Program-made: the position numbers and the translations under genes
Notes under the pieces: generated by a model
What the model was told of the DNA's origin: nothing
The model's input: only the letters and a program-made list of their open reading frames with translations
Database searches by the model: none
In this document: piece after piece, positions 26,901-42,364 of the stretch
How the letters are laid out: each line of letters opens with the position of its first letter
Position numbering within the stretch: position 1 is the stretch's first letter
Origin: Perca fluviatilis
Taxonomy: Eukaryota; Chordata; Actinopteri; Perciformes; Percidae
DNA: 64,000 nucleotides
NCBI RefSeq assembly: GCF_010015445.1
Contig: NC_053127.1
Span: forward strand, 28,005,215-28,069,214
Direction: 5' to 3'

Positions 26901-27507
26901 TTTACAGTAGTATTAACTATGTGACTACAGGGGAACTCGTGTGGCCATTACAATATATTTCTGATATCTACAGCTACTCCCTCACTGAAATACAGCCATG
27001 AGAAGTCATGCAGTGACACTTGCCTCTTTTCACATTTTTATCTGTGCCATCATCACCCCCACTGTATCGCAGGTACCGACTCGGGGGCCGACTTTTCACG
27101 TTCACACCAGCTTGTATCTTTGCCTTGTTGTCGACAGTGAGTCTCCTCAGACTCGCAACAAGTTCAGGTTGGTCTCGCTGGAAGTTTGGGTTGTAAAAAT
27201 GATGATATGCTGCATTGTCCCAGGTGTCTTTAACAGCCGGATCGGCTTTCCTGAAGCCATACAGATTCAGCTGACGGACAAAGCTTGAGAAGTTGGTCGT
27301 TTTGAAGGAGTCAGCGTTGTCCGGGGTGGTGATGTTGCTAGGAGACAAGATCTGTCTCTCGAAGAGATGCTGATCAATGACGACCACCTGGCCGAGTTTG
27401 TCCCAGTAGATGGCGTCATTTAGCGGGTTGTTCACTAAACGCCATAGTTTGGCAGGAAAGTTATTAGGGTTGATGCTGTCTGGGAGGGAATTTTCACCGA
27501 CATCCAT
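23985..27507 (-). CDS. hsf5: hsf5, heat shock factor protein 5 (complete coding region, 5 coding exons)
   Basis: Exons in transcript order: 27507-27024, 26682-26359, 26142-26051, 24655-24284, 24101-23985. They sum to 1,389 bases, keep phase at every junction and give 462 residues, shorter than human HSF5 (about 596). Exon 1 encodes the winged-helix HSF DNA-binding domain, residues about 8-115: NPNNFPAKLWRLVN, then FKTTNFSSFVRQLNLYGFRK with the recognition helix. Later exons are low in complexity except two stretches matching human HSF5, one around NAQYPPGYYSPG and one around INLDTIFQIADEV. There is no HR-A/B coiled coil, so trimerisation like HSF1 is not expected. HSF5 is a testis transcription factor needed for male meiosis in zebrafish and mouse. 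The first intron has a GC donor, and the start has the usual short N-terminus of the family. Confidence 0.94.
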
Positions 27508-27519
27508 GCTTAGCTAAGT
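27024..27519 (-). other. hsf5: hsf5 first coding exon with 5' acceptor and GC donor
   Basis: An acceptor (pyrimidine tract, then TTTTACAG) lies 12 bases before the ATG at 27507, so a non-coding exon must lie upstream. The donor is AGAG|GCAAGT, the classic GC form. The only nearby GT would leave the wrong phase for the next exon, whose first two bases TC complete a valine codon. Confidence 0.85.
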
Positions 27520-27559
27520 CTGTAAAATAGGAAAAAGAGGTCAAGTTGACTTGGCTTCA

Positions 27560-28160
27560 ACTCATCATCTGAATATCAGGCCAACCGTTATCAGTTAAGT
27601 AACGTTAGAGTAACGTAGCTATGGATTTGATTTCTTTGGCTAAGGTTAACGTTAGTAAAAGTGGTTAATCATGGCTAAATTACTTCATCTAATGTTAATA
27701 ACGTTAAAATGTGTAAAGGTGGAGTATTAGCTACCTAAGGTTAGCATTAATGTACTTTTTTGTTAATGCTAACGTACATTTACTACCAGTTAAGTTAGCT
27801 ATAGCATTATGAAGTAAGTTAGCTACCTAATTAACTTTAGCTGGCTAGATTTTAACATTGGGCTAATGTTACACATAATTAGCTAGTAGTGGATAATGTT
27901 AAAAAAATAAAATAACCTCAAACCCATGCTACATTAGCTACTTCTTATGTTTGCTAATGACAGAGTTAGCTAACTAGATAAAAAAAATAAAAATCCTGTA
28001 ACATTAAATTGTTAACTTTAGCTGTAACATTAGTGTGGGGTTAGCTAGGGTTAGTGACAAGACCTGAAAATGCTTTTAGCTAGCATTTAACGTTAGCTAG
28101 CTAGCTAACTGGTCTGTATTTTAAGTTATTTTCTTAGCACAGTAACGTTAATTAAGGTTG
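27560..28160. repeat. GTTAGCTA/TAACGTTA-rich tract
   Basis: The hsf5 5' intron is dominated by degenerate copies of GTTAGC, TAACGTTA and GCTAGCTA on both strands, for example the palindromic ACGTTAGCTAGCTAGCTAAC near 28090. It has no clean unit length and is best called low-complexity palindrome-rich sequence. Confidence 0.6.
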
Positions 28161-28240
28161 CATACAATTCTTTCGATATATCCTTGTATTGTTTGGGTCA
28201 TGCTACACCAAGAAGAAACATCATGACAGGTGAACTGTAC

Positions 28241-28340
28241 CTGGAGCTCCAAAGATGACTCTCTTCTGTTCTCCGGGCCGTTGGAAGTGTTCCCGAACCG
28301 TTGGAACTGTTGGAGTTTAGACGTTTCATCTGACACTGAC
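28241..28340 (-). other. hsf5: Probable non-coding 5' exon of hsf5
   Basis: A donor CTCCAG|GTACAG lies at 28241/28240 on the minus strand, upstream of the acceptor at 27520. Joining the two gives CAG|ACTTAG, so the small upstream frame stops at once and the exon is leader. The block is GC-richer than its surroundings. It contains a 20-bp-spaced repeat of CCGTTGGAA(G/C)TGTT at 28278-28291 and 28298-28311, and TTCCCGAA, an HSF-type half-site pair, at 28290-28297. The transcription start is not defined. Confidence 0.45.
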
Positions 28341-31704
<3,364 letters not shown>

Positions 31705-31934
31705 ACCTGGCTGCTTCCAGTTGTCTGACTAGCCACACCAGAGCAGTATCCTACTGCAGCACCAACTCCTGGAAGACATAACAACAGCGGGACTCAATTT
31801 GATCATGTCTGTGATGTCTTATGGGATTGCCCTCCAACTGTTCAATTTTTGTTTGTTGTGATTGGAAATATTAGCATGCATGCTTACATGGGGAGAAGTG
31901 GATGTCTTTTATTTCTTTGATTAATTAAGAAAAA

Positions 31935-31940
31935 AATAAA
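31935..31940 (+). terminator. supt4h1: Poly(A) signal of supt4h1
   Basis: AATAAA lies 231 bases after the stop codon, followed by a T-rich stretch. No nearer canonical signal was noticed. Confidence 0.6.
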
Positions 31941-32420
31941 GGTCTGTTTTTATTAGAAATGTGAGTATTTGTTTTTAGCACAGTAACCCGTAAACACAGT
32001 GAGATTTGTTGATTCAGGTACAAGCAGTGTGTTATTCAGTAGACAGTGAAATGCTGTGGGTTTCAGATCGTTCCCAGTGCCAAAGATGATACAGCACAAT
32101 TCCAGTTCCCCTAGAAAATGACCCTAAAAACAGCTTCCCAAAAGTCCATGAAAAAAAACTGCAAAAAACAAAGCTCGTCAAAGTCCACTGTGTACAGTAT
32201 TCAATAACTAGTTTGCTCAATACAACAAATTGGTGTATAGAGTGTATATGACATGAAGACACTGAACATTGTTCAGAAAGTTCTTTGTATTCACAGAGAA
32301 ATCCCCCTAGTGTAGCTACTGAACAAGCGACTGATTGGAAACCCCACAGAGGAGGAACTGAACAGTTTATCATTTCTGTTTTGAACAAATACTAATAAAA
32401 CATCCTTGTATTATTTATTT

Positions 32421-32735
32421 GCATTGGTGGAAGAAGTATTCAGATCTGTAAGTAAAAGTACTAATGCCACACTGTAAAAATACTCTTACAAGTTAAAGTC
32501 CTGCATTAAAAATGTTACTTAAGTAAACGTATGCAAGTATCATCAGGGAGATGTAGGCCTACTTAAAGTATTAAAAGTGAAAGTACTCAATGTAGTAAAA
32601 TTCTCACATATTAGAAACTGGAAGTGATCAAAACTTTTAACTGTCAATCAACTAAGTGTTTAACCAGCTTATGATGTCAGCTGGACTTGTAGGTCTGTGT
32701 ATTGTTGGGTAGTTCAATTCATAATAAAACATTGT
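32421..32735. mobile_element. Truncated hAT-type MITE (CAGTGGTGGAAG family)
   Basis: Starts CATTGGTGGAAGAAGTATTC and stays similar to the element at 48032 through GGACTTGTAGG and ATTGTTGGGTAG. The right terminus is missing, so the end is approximate. Confidence 0.6.
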
Positions 32736-33118
32736 ACAGTAGGCTTCTTGAATAAATCTACTTTGTGTTATTTGGGTCACATGGTGGTGCTTTCCCCTGA
32801 GTTCTGGAATTAAATGCAGTGAGAAACCTTACCAATAGGGGGAACCATCAGCCAAACTATTAGTGGTGTTAATCTAGCTGTGTGATTCTCATCTACAGAA
32901 CAGTAGTTTCTCCAGTTAAATGTTAACCTTTCCAATGTCCGTCCCTGCTCTAGCTACTGTTTCATTGTACAATAGTCTGTAATAACATCTGAGGTTTGTA
33001 GGTTGTCGCCCCTGTGCTGCTGTGTGTATCACTGTTCAGTTGTATAGTAGCACTCTATTGTTGGCTTCTATTACTGTTGAGGAAGATTTGTTCATTGCTA
33101 GAGGGTCTGAGCATTGTC

Positions 33119-33481
33119 TAGGGCTGCTCGATTATGGAAAAAAATATAATCACGATTATTTTGGTTAATATTGAAATCACGATAATTTAACACGATTACT
33201 CGTTGATTTCTGGAAAGATGTTGCAATTATTGAACTTAAAAAAACAGTGGAAAAAGTTAAATAAATCAACAGTAAAAAAAAAAACACATACAACTGTGAA
33301 ATTTGCCGTAATACTTTTCCTATTTAAACTTTATTTTTTCCATTCAGAAAACGAGAAAATAAGAGTTAACTTGCAAAACGTAATGAGCTAAATAATTGTT
33401 TTTCTCGATTATTCTGTTTTTGTGATCGTTGGGAGCCAAAATCATAATCACGATTAAATTTCGATTAACTGCACAGCCCTA
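33119..33481. mobile_element. hAT-like MITE with perfect 8-bp target duplication
   Basis: Ends TAGGGCTGCTCGATTATGG and TGCACAGCCCTA are inverted. The flanking octamer GCATTGTC is identical on both sides (33111-33118, 33482-33489). The perfect duplication suggests one of the younger insertions here. Confidence 0.9.
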
Positions 33482-36400
33482 GCATTGTCCCATTTTACTG
33501 TAACCCGATAGATCGGGGTCATGCACACGCAGGACTCTTCTAAATCTCTGGAAGTAAGTAAGTACAGTGAGCTCTTGCTCTCTGCGCTGATATTCAGTTA
33601 CTTAGGCACGGTTAGTGAGACTGCTCTTTGGAATAAACAACTGAGACTGCCATGGTTTAGTAAAAGGAAGGAGATAGGTTTTTATCTCCTGGTCCTCGAT
33701 CATAATGCCCATTATAAAAACACACGCTCCTTAAATAGTGTCAGAAAATTAAATTCATAACATTCAGTCCAAGATATGGAGCACAGAAAGATGTTTATGA
33801 AAGGAATTCAAAGGGCTGCCCTATGACTTAAAGATGATAGTTTTGCCACCACAAAAATGAATTCATGTTTATTCCCAGCAGGGAGTTGACATTCAGTAAA
33901 ATAATATAAGGTGTAAACAGCATTAAACACGTTTTTTTGTTGTTGTAATTTGATATACAGGAAAGCTGTCCCAGTTTCATGTATGCAGGATCATTTCTAA
34001 CTTTACGGGTCATGGAGGGAGAGATAAGAGAAAGTCTTAGAATGGCGTGCAACATATGCCATAACCTTCCTTTTTTTTCTTTTTTTTTTTTTTTTAACCG
34101 TAATGAACAAGGAAGTAACATCTACGTTAAATAATGTTAAAATATCAGGAGAGGGGGTTTAATGCATCCGTTTTTAATGATGATACATTACTTCTTATGT
34201 AATTTATCTCTGCAATGAAAGATACTAATCTACTGTGGCCAGGTCATCTCCTGAAGAAATAGTGTTTTGCCTCTTCTCAATACTGATTTCATAAGGTGTG
34301 TTGTACTGCAGGATGTGTAGGAGTGGAACGTGTCGGATTTGTCATATAATGGGCTTTCACAGGCCTTGACACTGTAACCACGTTTGCACTAGAAGTGTAC
34401 TCTAACAGCGTGCAAGGACTCAGTTTGTTTGAGTTATTCTGTTCAGTGGAAACACTCACACAGCCCTCTTCACCCTTTTTTAGTTTGCACTTGAAACAGT
34501 TATCTGTATTAACGGATCACTGAGGCTCAGTTACTGTAAGCAACGATGCTACAGTGCAGATAACTGACACACATGGTTGATGGCTGAGTTTTAGGAAACT
34601 AGCTTTGATAGAGGCAAAGTTGTTTTATACGATTCTAAAATACGTCACAATTATTTTTCCTTAATGGTGGTGGCCCTGAGACACCATTTTAATAAAAAAA
34701 TGTATCGTTCATCAATTCATCATAATTTGCTGTGTTAACGTTCTCATCAAGCTAAATAGGAAGATCAGCATGCAGAGACAGTTATTATCTCATGTCGTAA
34801 TCTTTAAAATGTCTCAATGTTCACAGTTTTCCTCACTGCTGCCACATGAAGGACAAGAGGACCACAATGGACATAAGTTGACTTTTAGGTAGACATTAAT
34901 GTGTGATGTATCCATTGAGCATTACCATGGTAATAATATTTTTGCATTAAAACCGTGCTTCCATAGTAAAGAAATACCCAACCTCATGTGTATTGACAAC
35001 AAATGAAAACTAACTCATCTCAGCTTTATCCATGTAAAGGACTTCATAAGTGCTGTATAAATAAAGTGTATTTTTTAATGGATGTTGTCCTAAATGAAGG
35101 ACCGATGTGGAAGTGGGGAGAGGACACATGGTTCTGTTCTGCTTTGTGGACAGTTAGCGGACAGCCTGGCTCTCTTTGTGTTTGTTTGATACAGACGACA
35201 TGCAGCGCAGGTAGACAAATACACTGAAGGTGTAAATGTGTGAGTGGCTGTTTGATACTCTATTCAGGATTATTTCTCCATCTTTGGCCCAATGCATGCA
35301 GGAATACCCTTACCCCTGTGAGTCACAGCAGGAAAACATGGGTATTAAAATATTCTTGCATGTGTGCAGCCATATAGACTTCATCCTACTTTTTTATAAC
35401 ATATAAAATGATTCTCGGCTCTGATACACATCATGTTGTTTGCCTGGGAGTCAGCCATTTTACAAGTAAAAAAAGAAGAAGCCATATGTCTTAAATACAG
35501 AGCCCCAGTAACACTCATCCATTTGAAAAGCAAAGGCCTACATCTCCTATTTTATGTTAAAATATGAATACACTTTGGTGCAGTCGGCCACTTTGCTGAA
35601 TAAATGTAAAACTCACATTTTCTGAAATAAATTACAAACCATATATCACTGTGATTATTCAAATGTACAAAAATATTTGTCATTCTTTCCAATCCAAGCG
35701 GAACAAAGACTTTTTTTTTTCGCACTGAGAATCTACCGCCAGTGGTTAGAGACAGTTTATAATCAAATGAGAAATAAACCACAAGTCCGTCTGTACGCCT
35801 CCATGTGGGCTTCTTAACTCAACGCAGAGCTGAGTGCATGTGAAGATGAGTGCAGCAGCATCAGTTCACTGCTCAGCTTGACCTTAAAACAAAACAACTC
35901 CATACTGAAGTTGTTTTCCCCTGTGAGACTTGAACCTCTTTTCTCTTCAAACACACATGTGGGTAAAGTCATTTCACGAGAGCTGCGAAGTAAAAACAAA
36001 ACCGAGAACTAGGGCTCAGCGCTGCAAGACTTCCACAACCACACAGGAAGGCGTTGTCATGAAGGCTGTCAGCTCCGCCCATGCACTCTCCTCTACAAGT
36101 CGAGCGTTGTACCAGCAGCATCTGAGCGAAGCGAGAAGAAGCACGCCCTTCATGTTCGCACTCACAGGGGACACACGGGCCTGTCTGCCACGGCCTCATT
36201 GGTGCTCACAACTACGGCTTTTGCCCTTATTTGGATATGTCAAGGCTTTAAGCCAAAGGGAAAGTATTAGATCAGAAAATGAGGTGTTGACTCAAGGTTT
36301 GTAGTGCCTCAGCTGCTCTGTGATCTCTGTTAAAAAAAAAAAATAGGGACAGAGCAAGAGCAAGTGGAGGTTTCTTCAACTCAGTGTTGGATTGTGCTCT

Positions 36401-36694
36401 GTCTGACAGGGATAATGTGGTTATAGGGAAGTATTTAACATGGGGGATGGACATTATCAACAGAAGGCCACACACACAAACTGGTGCGTGTGAGCGTTTC
36501 ATCAGGCTGACAAAACTTCCTGTCTCTTGCAGACTAGAAAGCAGCTAAAGGACAGAGAGCAGTGTGTCCTATTTAAAGATTTCAACTTCTTTTTTAACAA
36601 ATGATGACATCTGCTTCACAGTGTTGGCATGAGGGAAACAGGGAACACAGTCCAGTCCCTTCGTTTGTGATTGTTGGTTGAATTTGGTGCACGA

Positions 36695-37907
36695 CAATGG
36701 TGGAAGAAGTGCTCGGTTCCTTTACTTTGAGTAAAAGTACCAATACGATTATGTAAAAATGCGCCATTACAAATTGTAGTCCTGCATTCCTGCGAATCCT
36801 ACATAGGTAAAAGAAGAGAACTGTTATCGGCTTAACATACTAAAATGTCCCCGTGACTGATGTATTATAATACATGACATTATTACATTGTTAAGCAGCA
36901 TTTTACGGTTGTAGCTGGTGGAGGTGGAGCTAGTTTAAACTACTTTATATACAGTTAATATACAGTAGTTCCGTCCAGTGGTTTCCAACCTGTGGGGTCA
37001 CGGGCCGATTGATGAAAATAAAGTTCGGCTACACAAATGTGTTTTTATTTTTATTACATTTTTTTCTCCTAATATTTTTTTTTTTTTGTGTGTGAAATGG
37101 TAGGTAATTTGACCTCTTTGGGCCACGAATAGTTTTATATTTGGAGTCTTTTTTTTTTTTAACAATATTTACAGTAACATATTTTTTAGGTTATATCAGG
37201 TAGAGACAAGCTATGAAAAAACTCTGCAAGTGCTAATGTGGGCCTCTCATCTCATTCATGTCTGTAGTGTAGACCATAACATATTTATTTTAAACTTCAA
37301 ATTACGCATTCGCATTCATCGACTTTCAGTGAAAAAATGCCCAAAACAAGTTGTAGACTATTATATTATATATTTCTGCTGTATTAATGTGTATTATAGT
37401 AAAACAATAACCTTTACAACCTTGAACTCCGTAAACTTTGTAAATGTTTCATTCATTCTTGTATTTTAGGTCGCTGGGAGCTTTATTCTTTGTTAAATTG
37501 ACAAAACGTAGAGACAGACTCAAAGCAGAGACTGTGCTGAAAAGAAGGACGCCAATGCGTGTGGGGATAAGGACAGTTTAAAAGGTGCTAAACAAAGACC
37601 AAATTAATATCAACGCATATCAAGTTAATCAAAATGAGCCTGGGCTCCAGAGGGTTAAATGACACCACGTCACAAAATATCTCTTTGGTGGAACTGCTAA
37701 CAACTCATAGATATCTGAAAAGTGCCAGGAGCCCCAATTAGACACTATTTTATTAACTTATCCTTTTGTATGTTAAATCCAACTCTAAATCTGAAAAGTA
37801 CCTATGACTGTCAAATAAATGTATAAATGCTATACACTCAAGTTAAGTACAAGTACCTTAAAATTTGACCTACAAGTACAGATCGTGAGTAAATCTACTT
37901 TCCACTG
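36695..37907. mobile_element. Probable hAT-type MITE (CAGTGGTGGAAG family) with an internal insertion
   Basis: The left part CAATGGTGGAAGAAG and AGTAAAAGTACCAATACG, and the right part TACTTTCCACTG, match the family. The span is about twice that of intact relatives, and CCAGTGGTTTCCAACCTGTG near 36977 suggests a second element inside. The outer flanks do not match, so the two ends may belong to different copies. Confidence 0.4.
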
Positions 37908-38792
37908 GTCCTCTGCAGAAGCCGGTTTAGAGCAGCTCAGGCCTCTGTGGAAAGCTTGCAGGTCTGGGAGGGAAATAAGCTTCTGGGTGGCTCGGTCGGT
38001 GGTGTCGACACCGGCCACAGCCCAGGAGGGCGGGGAGGGGAAATGGCTGCCGGCCCAGATAAGGTCTATCAGGGCCCAGCTTTAGTGTACTCTTCACACG
38101 GGGAGTTAGGATCACTTCCCTACTGGCACATGCACAGACGCTAGTGGTCGTCTGCCAGATGAAGCAGCAGCAGCAGCACTTCAGCAGAGGCCTATAACTC
38201 AATAAGTTGAAGAGGGCAGGGATTAGTAAAATGCAGGGCAGGGGTCAGGAGATTTGGAGGGTTGAAGGCTAAAAAAAAATGTGTGGCTTTTAAAGACACC
38301 ATATGCTGGATATTCTCAACAAGTCTCCATTGTGAGTGACGGGTCTTATTTGTAATCGGAGCATCAAGAGTGATTGAATATGAATAAATAGATGAATACC
38401 GAGAACCCTCATACAGTAGGCTTCTGTTTCAGGGCTTATTGAGAACAGTTTACCCATTGCCAGCTGACGTAACCTTGCCTGTCTTTTATTCTAAGTTTTC
38501 TATCACAACCGTGTCATCTTTTCTTAAATGCCTTCGGTTGTGTAATGGACACAAACACATTCACATCCACTGCCCTCAAAAGTATAGAGGTCACAATGAC
38601 ATCTGCTTGTTTTCTCTCCGCCATTAACCTACATGAGCTCCCAGACAGGAACAGACGTCATGGCAATAAAGTTAGAGAAGAACCTAACCATGTCACAGTT
38701 TTCTAAACACACCCATGTTGTTTCAAATCCTCAATGGGGGGGAAAAACGCTGCGAGAACGCATCTCAACCCTGCACACCCTGAGCTTGAATC

Positions 38793-39467
38793 CAGTGGTG
38801 GAAAGTAAACTAAGTACTTTTACTCAAGTATTGTGCTCAAGTTTAATTTTGAGATGCTTGCATTTCCATTTTATGCTACGCTATACTCCTATTCCAAAAC
38901 AATTCAATAATTCAATTCAATATTGCTTGTTTTTACTCTACTACATTTACTTGACAGCTAAAGTTACAAGTTACTTCTTTAAGATTTTACACAAACTAAA
39001 ACATATGATAAGCTTATGAAATATAACACATTGCCTTTTAGGCTTGTGACCTCTTACAAAAGCATCAGATATTCTACCAAATAGTGATTTCCCCTCTAAA
39101 CTTCTTACAAATACCACCCAAAGCAGAACTTTGTTTCTTATGCTATGACCCTTTGGACTGAGCTTTAGGTTGGGATCCACTGGACTAAACTACCTAATTC
39201 TATATTAAAGGATTAAAAAATAGCTCCCCCCTCAACCAGCTACAACAGTAAAATGCTACTCACACATTTATGCAACAGTATTAACAAGATAATAATGCCA
39301 TATGTGACAATATATAAATTACAGTGATAAAACAAGTACTTTTACTTTGACACTTGAGTAGGATTTTGAATGCAGGACTTTTGATTAGGATGGGAGTATT
39401 ATTACAAACAGTAGTTGTAGTGGTACTTTTACTAAAGTAAATGATCAGAATACTTCTTCCACCACTG
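38793..39467. mobile_element. hAT-type MITE, CAGTGGTGGAAAG family, intact ends
   Basis: Ends CAGTGGTGGAAAG and CTTCTTCCACCACTG are inverted. The flanks CTTGAATC (38785-38792) and CTTAAATC (39468-39475) differ at one base. It is 675 bp with no transposase, and its interior carries repeated AGTACTTTTACT-type words. Confidence 0.85.
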
Positions 39468-41066
39468 CTTAAATCCACGTTACAACTATACATAATGGAT
39501 CCCAAACATGGTTCTCTTAAAGGTTACATTATTACGCTGAAAAAGGGATTATTAGACCTGATTTCAAAAGCCTATAAAGGGAAGAATAACAAAGATAATG
39601 TGCCATGCTATACTGTATGAGCCGCCTCTTTGAAATACAAAAAGAGTTAGTTGGAGCTTATAGAATAAACCAAAGTGTTGTGTGATACGGTTTTTAACCA
39701 GCCAGTCTATCACAGTCTCTGAAGTGCACACTACTGGTGCTACTTCAGAGTTTTTTTTTTATGGTGACCTAGATTAGGCTGCAAACTACCAGACAAATAG
39801 TCTTTACCTCAAGAGAGAAAAGTTGGTGCATTTAGTTTTTAAGGGTTGTAAAAATCTACATTTTTACTGTACAGTACAGAACCCCCTCCCCAGGTTCTCA
39901 TTATGAGAAACCCCACAGCTACAGTTGGAATTAATGTACATTTACAAGGAACTGAAACCTGCGCCCTTTCACTTTTGAAAACCAAACGAAAGGTAATGGT
40001 AATCATGGTGACGAAAATGTCTCTCAACAAGCGAACAAGTCATCTTTAAACAAAAGAATTCCTGTTAAAAAATGGCTGCAGTTGACTTTCATATAAAAAG
40101 GATATGGTCATATTTATTCAAGTCCGTCTTAAAACTATTCTCACATGCCCACATATACAGGAAGAACAATCGCTGTAATCACAAACAATTACAGCGACCA
40201 GTAACCCTTCAATGTACACATGAGCATGTGAGTACTGCACGAGGATACACTTGAAAAAATGTGATCCTATCCTTTAATGATATATTTGTGTTTTACGACT
40301 GATCTTGGTTCAAGTAGTTTAATTCTGAACGAAGTAAAAATAATAAAGTGTTTTTACAGCCCGAATGCTGATGCTCATCCTGTATCTTCTATTGCTTTCA
40401 CGCCATCTGAGCTTCAGTCAAAGAGAACCAACGCGTAACTCTTCTGATAGAAGAATCAGATTACCAGTGATACCATCATCTCGTAGGAACCATTTTACTT
40501 AGCAGGTACCTGACGTGACCAAACCTTTGTGCATCTCTATGTCGTCTGAGCAGGAAGTCATGCCCATGCTCATGTCGACTTCATAATATATGTACATCAC
40601 TGTACGTAAGACACACACAAGTTATGAAACGGTTAATAAAATGAACTTAATGTGAATTATAACACTGTAAATCGGTCCAAGTCACAGTGTGTGTAATGGG
40701 TTTATTACCCAACTTCACATTGCACTGTGCTGTGGACAAAACTGCACAAAGCTAAGTGTAAATGACATCATTGCTTGCATCACACCCGTACAGATGTGGT
40801 CAAGTGTGCCTTGGCCTTAAAAGGATTTGATTTGAAGTTGATAAAGAACGATTCAATTATTAAAAGGAAATCTGGGATGTTCTAGTTTGTACTTAAGACA
40901 AAAAAGAAAAGAAAATCTCAAATGTTGAGGGTACTTGTATTTAGTTTGCAGTTGTGATCGAAAAGTGATCTTTGTAGTTACTGTCAGCGTTTTTAAAAAA
41001 GCGCCTGCAGAAGGCGGGGAGTTAAAACGGAAGAAGAGAAAGAGAGCGGCTGTGACTGTTAGACCT

Positions 41067-41100
41067 CTTCCTGTGGTTACACCATCACGTGGTTGTGGAG
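41067..41100 (+). promoter_or_regulatory. Candidate ETS/RUNX composite site upstream of mir142
   Basis: CTTCCTGTGGTTAC at 41067-41080 reads on the other strand as an ETS core (AGGAAG) abutting a RUNX site (AACCACA), the composite arrangement known from blood-cell enhancers. It is followed within 10 bases by CACGTGGTTGTGG (41087-41099), an E-box next to a further TGTGG. It lies about 960 bases before the hairpin. Regulation is inferred. Confidence 0.45.
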
Positions 41101-42028
41101 GGTTCAAAAGGAGACGACTCCTTCTTCTTCTTCTTCATCCACTCCTGGGACAGACAGAAGACACCTGTGTGGCTGCCGGACAATCCTCACTTAAAACGAG
41201 AGAAAAGAAAATGAAGGTTGAGGTAAAGTATGATGGACGAGGTTGTGTATTTAAATGCCAGAATTATTTGTGTCGATGTGGTCAAAATGCTTTTTAATCG
41301 GTCAGATACTGACAGCTGAGCCAGTGTTACAGCTTTTACTTCATTACCTCTGCTCATTAATTTCCTTTCACGTCTGGTGTGAGTGACCTCTATTCAGAAG
41401 TCCATTTTGAATTTGGATTAAAAACATTATCGTATATATTACATATTGTACTGTAGTATTATTTATTTGTGTTTAATGTGTCTACCGGATCTTTGCACTT
41501 GTTCCAATTTGTTTCTGATCTGATAAACGGATGTAATTATTTACCAAGACTTTTGAATATACCAAGTGACAGACAGAAAAGCTTACTCATGCAGCCAAAA
41601 TGGCTTCCTCAAGATAGCGCTTCCTCTGGCAAGCGCTTTAGCTCAGACTTTTGCATTCAAACGCTGCATTGAGGCGCAGTTTGAGGCACATGGGTGGGGT
41701 CTTTTGGATGTTTTTTTTTTTTTGTCTTGTACAAAAGTGCTAACAGGCCTCACTTAGATTTTAACGAGCTGCCTGGAAAACTATGCATGCAAATGTCTCA
41801 AGACAAATCAGGAAGTGTGCATTTTCTGGTTTGACGTTAAAGCGAGTGCTGTTTGAATGTTGAGCTGAGAGGTTTCAGTTTGGTGTAAAAGTGTGTGTCT
41901 GGGCGGGGGTTGGCGCGCGTGCACGCTTATGTGTGTGTGTGTGCGTGCGTGCAGCTGCTGATGCGAGAGCAGGTGCAGGTGCAGAAGAAGAGAGAAGTGG
42001 GAGAAGACAGAAGACGAGCAGTGGATGT

Positions 42029-42115
42029 ACAGTGCAGTCATCCATAAAGTAGAAAGCACTACTAAACTCCTCGCCACAGTGTAGTGTTTCCTACTTTATG
42101 GATGAGTGTACTGTT
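42029..42115 (+). ncRNA. mir142: miR-142 precursor hairpin
   Basis: The stem-loop carries the 5p arm at 42043-42063 (starts CATAAAGTAGAAAGCAC) and the 3p arm at 42080-42102 (starts TGTAGTGTTTCCTAC). Both mature sequences and the lower stem (CAGTGCAGTCA against TGAGTGTACTG) match human mir-142; the loop differs. miR-142 is expressed throughout blood-cell lineages and is needed for normal leukocyte development. It is encoded on the same strand as supt4h1 and opposite to tspoap1. The duplex is nearly continuous, as expected for Drosha and Dicer processing. A teleost second copy (a/b) exists in some species; this window does not tell which this is. Confidence 0.98.
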
Positions 42116-42364
42116 GGCTTCAGGGAGAGGAGAGGCCCCGCGTGGAGCCCGCGCAGGAAGTCAGAAAAGAGGAAGCTGCTTTGTCTCACAAAGCCATGCA
42201 TTGCCCAGAGTGTTGCCCCAGTCAGTTCACATGGGCGGTGTGTGGCGCGGAGCAAAGCTCGCAACTCTTTCCTCCATTTTATAATTCATCTGTTTCAACT
42301 GTCCTGGAAAAAAAAAAAAAAGAGATAATCATGTACATTATGATGTATGATCTGTGTGATATGC

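Larger units (their letters stand above)
31941..41000. other. Gene-free interval between supt4h1 and mir142
   Basis: No exon of a known family was found on either strand. It contains hAT-type MITEs at 32421-32735, 33119-33481, 36695-37907 and 38793-39467, poly(A)/poly(T) runs, and unique AT-rich sequence. A slightly GC-richer patch at about 37915-38140 has open frames on both strands but no recognisable product. In mammals this interval likewise holds only MIR142 and non-coding transcripts. Confidence 0.5.

Noticed and set aside
35930..36304. 124-codon plus frame and its minus partner in the intergenic region
   Set aside because: No recognisable protein, no splice or promoter evidence; both strands are open by chance in a locally GC-richer patch.
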